A stretch of DNA of 36,684 nt from Kiritimatiellia bacterium (lineage in GTDB: Bacteria > Verrucomicrobiota > Kiritimatiellia > RFP12 > UBA3636). Positions 32,814 through 36,684 of the stretch are shown in pieces. The notes beneath the pieces were generated by a model. It saw only the letters and a list, made by a program, of their open reading frames with translations, ran no database searches and had not been told where the DNA came from. Both the position numbers and the translations under genes were made by a program. The stretch is taken from NCBI GenBank assembly GCA_017481725.1, contig JAFUOX010000074.1:1-36684 (forward strand), read 5' to 3'. Numbering within the stretch: position 1 is the first letter of the stretch; every line of letters begins with the position of its first letter.

Positions 32814-33812
32814 CTAAATCTTGCCCAAACGCTCCAACATACTCCTAATGGCATCATACACCATATCAACAGAGATAGAGCTCATGTACTCCATTGTTCC
32901 TTTAGGGCAAACACGCTTACGGCATGGTGGACAAACATTTGTCTGAACAACAATATTGCTAGAACCAAATGGACCTGTACGTTCTGGTGAGGTTGGGCCA
33001 AAAGGCACAACAACTGGCACGCCAGTAGCCACACCCATGTGCATTGGACCAGAATCATTTGACACAAGTATATCCATTCGCTTGAGCACAGACATTGTTT
33101 GAGGGATTGATGTTACACCACACAAATTTACACCCTGCTTTGTGGATGCAATGATTTTATTTCCGAGCTCCTTTTCTCCTGGACCACCTATAACATAGAC
33201 AATTGCTTCAAGCTCACGCTCCAGCCTTTCTGCTAGCAATGCAAAGCGATCTATCGGCCAATCCTTTGTTTCCCAACGAGACTTTGGTGCTATGGCAATA
33301 TGTAATTTTGCCCCAGTAGAATCATCGTATTGCAAATCGTATTGTGGCAGAGTCAATGGGTACTTTGGCTCTAATGGGATAGATATGCCAAGGTAGCTAA
33401 GAATATCGTAGCACTCTTCTATTGCATGGCGGTTCTTGTTGCGCTTCCCTGCCAATGCGTGATAAAACAAAGGTGAGCCTTCGCGAGCAAAGGATGGGCC
33501 AATGCGCTTCTTTGAGCGAGCGGCTCTTGCTACAAGTGCACTTTTCATTAGCCCTTGAAAATCAACGACCATATCATATTCATCTAACTTATGAATAGCG
33601 TTTAGTGCTTTAAAATATTCCTTCAGCTTTGACGGGCGAGGTATCTCTATAACCTTGTCAACACAAGCAAAGCAGCGCACAATACTGGCAAAATTTGGCT
33701 GAACAGCCCAATGCACTTCCGCTCCATAGTGCTGCTTCAATGCAGCCACCGCAGGAAGTGCGTGGAGTGTATCTCCGAATGAGCTTAATTTTACTACAAG
33801 TATTTTCATCAT
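32814..33812 (-). CDS. Glycosyltransferase family 9 (LPS heptosyltransferase-like)
   Basis: A GT-B fold enzyme of family GT9, which adds heptose to lipopolysaccharide inner core. N-terminal VKLSSFGDTLHALPAVAAL resembles WaaC; VVDFQGLMKSALVARAARS and the C-terminal nucleotide-sugar region SNDSGPMHMGVATGVPVV with PFGPTSPERTGPFG complete the pattern. A cysteine cluster (CPPCRKRVC) near the C-terminus is common in the family. Two adjacent ATGs (33812, 33809) are possible; neither has a clear ribosome site. The sugar donor is not fixed by sequence. First gene of the run GT9 - queA - hisF - nfo - eboE-like - nrnA. Confidence 0.88.
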   Translation of the reverse strand: MMKILVVKLSSFGDTLHALPAVAALKQHYGAEVHWAVQPNFASIVRCFACVDKVIEIPRPSKLKEYFKALNAIHKLDEYDMVVDFQGLMKSALVARAARSKKRIGPSFAREGSPLFYHALAGKRNKNRHAIEECYDILSYLGISIPLEPKYPLTLPQYDLQYDDSTGAKLHIAIAPKSRWETKDWPIDRFALLAERLERELEAIVYVIGGPGEKELGNKIIASTKQGVNLCGVTSIPQTMSVLKRMDILVSNDSGPMHMGVATGVPVVVPFGPTSPERTGPFGSSNIVVQTNVCPPCRKRVCPKGTMEYMSSISVDMVYDAIRSMLERLGKI

Positions 33813-33856
33813 TTATTTATACTTTTACAACGAAATCGACTAATATTTAGAAACGC

Positions 33857-33876
33857 AAAATTTATATATAAATTTT
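33857..33876. promoter_or_regulatory. 20-bp perfect AT palindrome upstream of the GT9 operon
   Basis: AAAATTTATATATAAATTTT is a perfect palindrome 45-64 bp upstream of the GT9 ATG, in the only large gap before the six-gene run. It may be an operator or part of the promoter, but palindromes are easily met by chance in such AT-rich DNA. Confidence 0.35.
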
Positions 33877-33970
33877 ACCACGAAAGGCTTGAATAATCAA
33901 CATTTAACCTAACAAACACGGATTAATGTTGCCAATAACCAAAACAATATACAAATACGATTTTCATTAT

Positions 33971-33997
33971 AACGCATTTCTCAATTTAGAATGCGTT
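33971..33997 (-). terminator. Hairpin across the stop codon of the GspC/PilP-like gene
   Basis: AACGCATT and AATGCGTT make a perfect 8-bp stem with an 11-nt loop that holds the gene's stop codon. On the minus strand it is followed by ATAATGAAAATC, not a good U-tract, so it is a weak terminator or an RNA-stability hairpin. Confidence 0.4.
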
Positions 33998-34957
33998 GTC
34001 TGAAGTAAAATCAAAAATAATGACCTCTTGCTCACCTGACATTTCTGCATCAGGGAAATTTTCCGAAGTATCATCTAAATTAATTTGAGGAACCCCAATA
34101 TCTGTTTGTACCGCAGCTGTCTCTGATGCTTCAACAAGCTTCTCCTCTGCCTCTAGAATGCTATCAAGCTCTGCTTGACGGCGGGCCTCTTCTTGGCGAG
34201 CCTCTTGCTCTGCACGCTCCTTTGCTTCACGAGCAATACGCTCCTCCTCAAGCTTGCGTTTGCGCTCCTCCATTCTCAGCTTATGTAGTTCGCGGAAGGA
34301 AATTCGTTCAACACCATCTGAATCCTTAATGGTTACCGCCTCACGCATCTCTTTAGATAAATTCAATCCATCAATTTGATTGCTTGAATTTTCATCGTCT
34401 AAAGATGCTTGCTGTTTTACAACGACACTGTTGGTTGCAGCCACACTTTGATCAAAAATATTAAGCACCGAAAGTCTACCAGAGGTTGGATGAACTACTA
34501 TTTCCGAGGGCTGGCCCGGAGCATAACTCATTGTAATATTTGCAATTGCATTTGTCGTCTCCAACAAAATAGAATTGTCTCCTATATCGGTCAGAGTATA
34601 ACCTAAAATAGATTGACCTTTAGTCAAATAATAGGTTCGCTTAGAGCTAATTTCTACTATTCCTGCAGCAGGCAAACCTTGATAATACGTTATTGCTGTA
34701 AGCTTAATATTTTTCCCTAACAAATCTGCTTCCTTTGCAAGCTCCTCCTGAAGTTTTATCTGCTCTGGAGTTAGCTCTACGGAAGCATTTGATGTATCTT
34801 GAGGCATATTTTTAATAGGTCCAAATGGTGCTCTCGAAACAATTACATTATAACGTTCTGGCACTGCATCAGCAAATATTAGAAAGCTAATAAAAAAACA
34901 AATTGCACCAAGCATTATCTTATTTCGTTTTCGCATGATGCAATTTTGTTTTTTCAT
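33986..34957 (-). CDS. GspC/PilP-like single-pass protein with a charged coiled coil
   Basis: A 323-residue protein with a basic N-terminus and one membrane segment or uncleaved signal (13-30). The YNVIVSRAPFGPI element (36-48) is like the short motif that opens type II secretion GspC/type IV pilus PilP proteins. A small beta domain (about 85-165) follows: LTAITYYQGLPAAGIVEI, YYLTKGQSILGYTLTDIGDN, ILLE resembles the HR domain. Next is a long Glu/Arg/Lys coiled coil (about 220-275) and an acidic tail. Secretin partners are not in this window. AAGAGAT precedes the ATG at 34957. The relation to GspC/PilP is inference; a general periplasmic scaffold is the alternative. Confidence 0.65.
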   Translation of the reverse strand: MKKQNCIMRKRNKIMLGAICFFISFLIFADAVPERYNVIVSRAPFGPIKNMPQDTSNASVELTPEQIKLQEELAKEADLLGKNIKLTAITYYQGLPAAGIVEISSKRTYYLTKGQSILGYTLTDIGDNSILLETTNAIANITMSYAPGQPSEIVVHPTSGRLSVLNIFDQSVAATNSVVVKQQASLDDENSSNQIDGLNLSKEMREAVTIKDSDGVERISFRELHKLRMEERKRKLEEERIAREAKERAEQEARQEEARRQAELDSILEAEEKLVEASETAAVQTDIGVPQINLDDTSENFPDAEMSGEQEVIIFDFTSDNAF

Positions 34958-35019
34958 TTTATCTCTTTTTACAGTAGTCTTTTATACTCTATATAAAAAA
35001 ACATAGCTGCTATTTGCTA

Positions 35020-35859
35020 TTACTTTACAGAGTAGCGTGTTGCCTTGGTGATAACCTTCCAAAGATCTTCTTGAGTAGTTGCCTCAAGCGCTGCCTTTGC
35101 ATTGGACTCTTTCACAAATGAATCTGTCAAACCAGCCAATAGCTTTAAATAAAAGGCACTAACCGCTGTTGGGATAGTTGAGAAGAAAATGAGATGAGCA
35201 AGGCCTTCCTTTGCTCCACCAAACGGAACACCCTTCTTACTTACACCAAAAGCAAGAGACAAACCACCACCCTCAATACCACGAACGTGAGGAAATGCCA
35301 AACCATGTCCAATACCTGTTCCAAAAACAGTTTCTCGAGCAATTGCTGCCTCTGTTAATTTATCTGCATTATCAATAAAGTGTGCTTCTTGAAGGCAATT
35401 AGTTAGCTCAGCAATAACCTCTTCTGGTGTTGTTCCCTTTAAATCTGGTATCATTAGAGCAGGAGAAGAGAAACGTGCAATACCGACCTTTCGCTCTCCT
35501 CCAGAGCGTTTTGGACTATCTGCAACCCACTTTGCTCCTGTTGGATCATAAAGAATACGAGCACAGCCTGGGCATGGTGTTAACGAATTGCATTGTTTAA
35601 CAGCTTGAAGCTGAGAAATTGCCAATTTCATACCACACATAGAGCAGCAGCCATTATTTGTTGGTGCTAACACAATGTGATCCTTTTTATACAAGCGGGT
35701 ATAAAGTACACGAACCTCTGGGGATAAGGACTGAGTCATCGCATCAATATTCTTATTTAATTCAGATAAATCCGCTGATGAACCTTTGATAGAACGCTGC
35801 TCATCTCGAATTAGGGTGAGTTCTTGAAGCTGAATTAGATGATTGATGATACTACGCAT
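35020..35859 (-). CDS. Zinc-ribbon (CT398/DUF164-like) domain fused to a PTS EIIA domain
   Basis: A 279-residue two-domain protein. Residues 1-60 are helical (LIQLQELTLIRDEQR). Residues 65-105 make a C4 zinc ribbon with CSMC (72-75) and CPGCARILYDP (96-106), as in the CT398/DUF164 zinc-ribbon family. The C-terminal part (about 135-279) is an EIIA-Ntr/fructose-type domain with phosphorylatable His191 in GLAFPHVR. EIIA-Ntr proteins are usually regulatory, taking phosphate from NPr. AGGAA nine bases before the ATG at 35859 supports this start over a TTG at 35943. It is 62 bp upstream of the GspC/PilP-like gene. A fused nucleic-acid or protein-binding part with a phosphate sensor is likely regulatory, not a sugar transporter. 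Confidence 0.85.
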   Translation of the reverse strand: MRSIINHLIQLQELTLIRDEQRSIKGSSADLSELNKNIDAMTQSLSPEVRVLYTRLYKKDHIVLAPTNNGCCSMCGMKLAISQLQAVKQCNSLTPCPGCARILYDPTGAKWVADSPKRSGGERKVGIARFSSPALMIPDLKGTTPEEVIAELTNCLQEAHFIDNADKLTEAAIARETVFGTGIGHGLAFPHVRGIEGGGLSLAFGVSKKGVPFGGAKEGLAHLIFFSTIPTAVSAFYLKLLAGLTDSFVKESNAKAALEATTQEDLWKVITKATRYSVK

Positions 35860-36100
35860 ATTAAAATTTCCTGAATATTTGTTAAACAAGTGAGATATGT
35901 CTTTTTCTTTTTTTATTTTCGCTCTTTTGTTTATATTTGTCAATAAATTTTAAGAAAAAAGCTACCCAATAATTTAAAAATTAAGGTATAAAAGCAAAAA
36001 ACAAACTTTTCACACAAGAAGGTAGTGTTTCTACAACAAAATATATGCAATTGTAATGTACAAGATACACGAGACGCCGGTGGGAGGCACCATTATAATA
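35860..36100. other. Non-coding leader and spacer
   Basis: AT-rich, without a supported gene. At about 36066-36090 a short piece (CACGAGACGCC) matches the edge of the inverted dispersed-repeat copy (27384-27394), probably a remnant. Confidence 0.4.
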
Positions 36101-36163
36101 AATGAAGAGTGAAGAATGAAGAGTGAAGAATGAAGAGTGAAGAATGAAGAATGAAGAATGAAG
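36101..36163. repeat. Heptamer tandem array (ARTGAAG)9
   Basis: Nine head-to-tail 7-bp units: AATGAAG alternates with AGTGAAG for six units, then three AATGAAG units. It is a short simple-sequence array that could vary in length by slippage. It is not within a gene. Confidence 0.95.
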
Positions 36164-36189
36164 AATTTAGGTAGAGTTGAGTGGTTTTT

Positions 36190-36419
36190 TCTCCATTCTC
36201 GCGTCTAATCGTCTTTTGGTCTCTTGTCCTTGTCTCACGTCCCGCGTCTCATGTCTCATGTCCAAAGGGGCGTGTCAACGCCTGCGGGATGCGTGTCAAC
36301 GCATCGGATGGTCTCGCGTCTGATTGTCTAATTGTCCGTTCGCCGTCTATCGTCTTATTGTCTATCGGTTGTCTAGCGTCTAACGTCATTTAACCGTCTA
36401 TCGTCCAACGTCCCACTTC
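36190..36419. repeat. Degenerate GTCT/CGTC-rich region with two GTCA-loop hairpins
   Basis: Many near-copies of CGTCTAATCGTC, CGTCTATCGTC and GTCTCATGTC words in one orientation. Inside are two adjacent hairpins with the same loop: GGCGT GTCA ACGCC (36269-36282) and GATGCGT GTCA ACGCATC (36288-36305). No gene is supported. Confidence 0.75.
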
Positions 36420-36684
36420 GCACTTCTAGCCACCACGTGCATTAGCTCCGTATCTTTGCCTTCTTGGCGGTCGAACACACTAGCGCTTGGAAGTTGCCTT
36501 TGCGACAACAGGAGCAAAACAAGGCAACGACAAGCGGTAGTGTTATCATCGACACCACCATACAAGCCACCACGCAAGCCTCTGCGTCCTCTGCGTCCTT
36601 TGCGTCTCTGCGTCCCTTTTTCGCACTTGTGAAGCGTGCTACCGCACGCAAAGCGACTGGAAGTCGCTTCTCCATACTCTTCCA
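36420..36684 (+). repeat. Second full copy of the 262-bp dispersed repeat (runs to window end)
   Basis: From GCACTTCTAGCCACCACGTGC to CTCCATACTCTTCCA. It contains the type 1 long hairpin (36476-36544), the CCTCTGCGT array (36579-36613) and right-end stems CGTGC TACC GCACG and AAGCGACT GGA AGTCGCTT. The last is fully paired here, while the 27612 copy has a G-T pair. A single difference separates the two copies over the central 157 bp. The window stops at the element's right end. Confidence 0.9.

Noticed and set aside
36442..36675. 77-residue minus-strand ORF matching the one in the other repeat copy
   Set aside because: It is the same repeat-derived frame (starting MEKRLPVALRA). Shared sequence follows from DNA identity, not from evidence of a protein.

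Overview
This looks like a chromosomal window from a low-GC (clearly AT-rich), Gram-negative, probably gut- or anaerobe-type bacterium of the PVC superphylum (Lentisphaerota or Kiritimatiellota is my best guess). The guess rests on envelope genes (LysM lipoprotein, AsmA-like protein, GT9 heptosyltransferase-like enzyme), a GH28-like gene beside a (alpha/alpha)6 glycosidase-like gene, a zinc-ribbon/EIIA fusion, and dispersed repeats built on a CCTCTGCGT unit. No rRNA or taxonomic marker is present, so this is inference.

Layout. 1-4080: minus-strand fluoride channel (crcB), a small unknown protein, tRNA-Pro(CGG), RNase R and RsmI. 4100-5950: a secreted protein made of six 20-residue repeats and a GH28-like protein. 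6190-7985: a Uup-type ABC-F ATPase. 8330-10116 (+): a six-hairpin-glycosidase-like protein ending in a hairpin terminator. 10199-15865 (+): a tightly packed run murD - LysM lipoprotein - ftsW - PhnP-like metallohydrolase - OppF-like ATPase. 16066-19682 (-): AsmA-like, PHP phosphoesterase, coaX. 19850-21680: an AAA/DUF4143 ATPase with a five-unit 23-bp repeat array over its promoter, lying between two exact 44-bp direct repeats. 21635-24863 (-): M23 peptidase, htpG, YugP-like zinc peptidase. 25079-27187 (-): a membrane flippase-like domain fused to a TolB-like propeller. 27294-27873: a cluster of dispersed repeat copies. 27882-33812 (-): a six-gene run GT9 - queA - hisF - nfo - eboE-like - nrnA. 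33986-35859 (-): a GspC/PilP-like protein and a zinc-ribbon/PTS EIIA fusion. 35860-36684: no genes, but a heptamer array, degenerate GTCT-rich sequence, two GTCA-loop hairpins and a further copy of the dispersed repeat.

Housekeeping functions dominate: cell-wall synthesis (murD, ftsW, LysM), cofactor and tRNA metabolism (coaX, queA, tRNA-Pro), RNA turnover (rnr, nrnA), repair (nfo) and folding (htpG). The most unusual material is non-coding. A roughly 262-bp dispersed repeat occurs in + and inverted orientation. It keeps its flanks and the ends of a central long hairpin (ACACTAG...TAGTGT), while the internal stem sequence is quite different between members yet still self-complementary. The second notable unit is the DUF4143 ATPase with its iteron-like 23-bp array.
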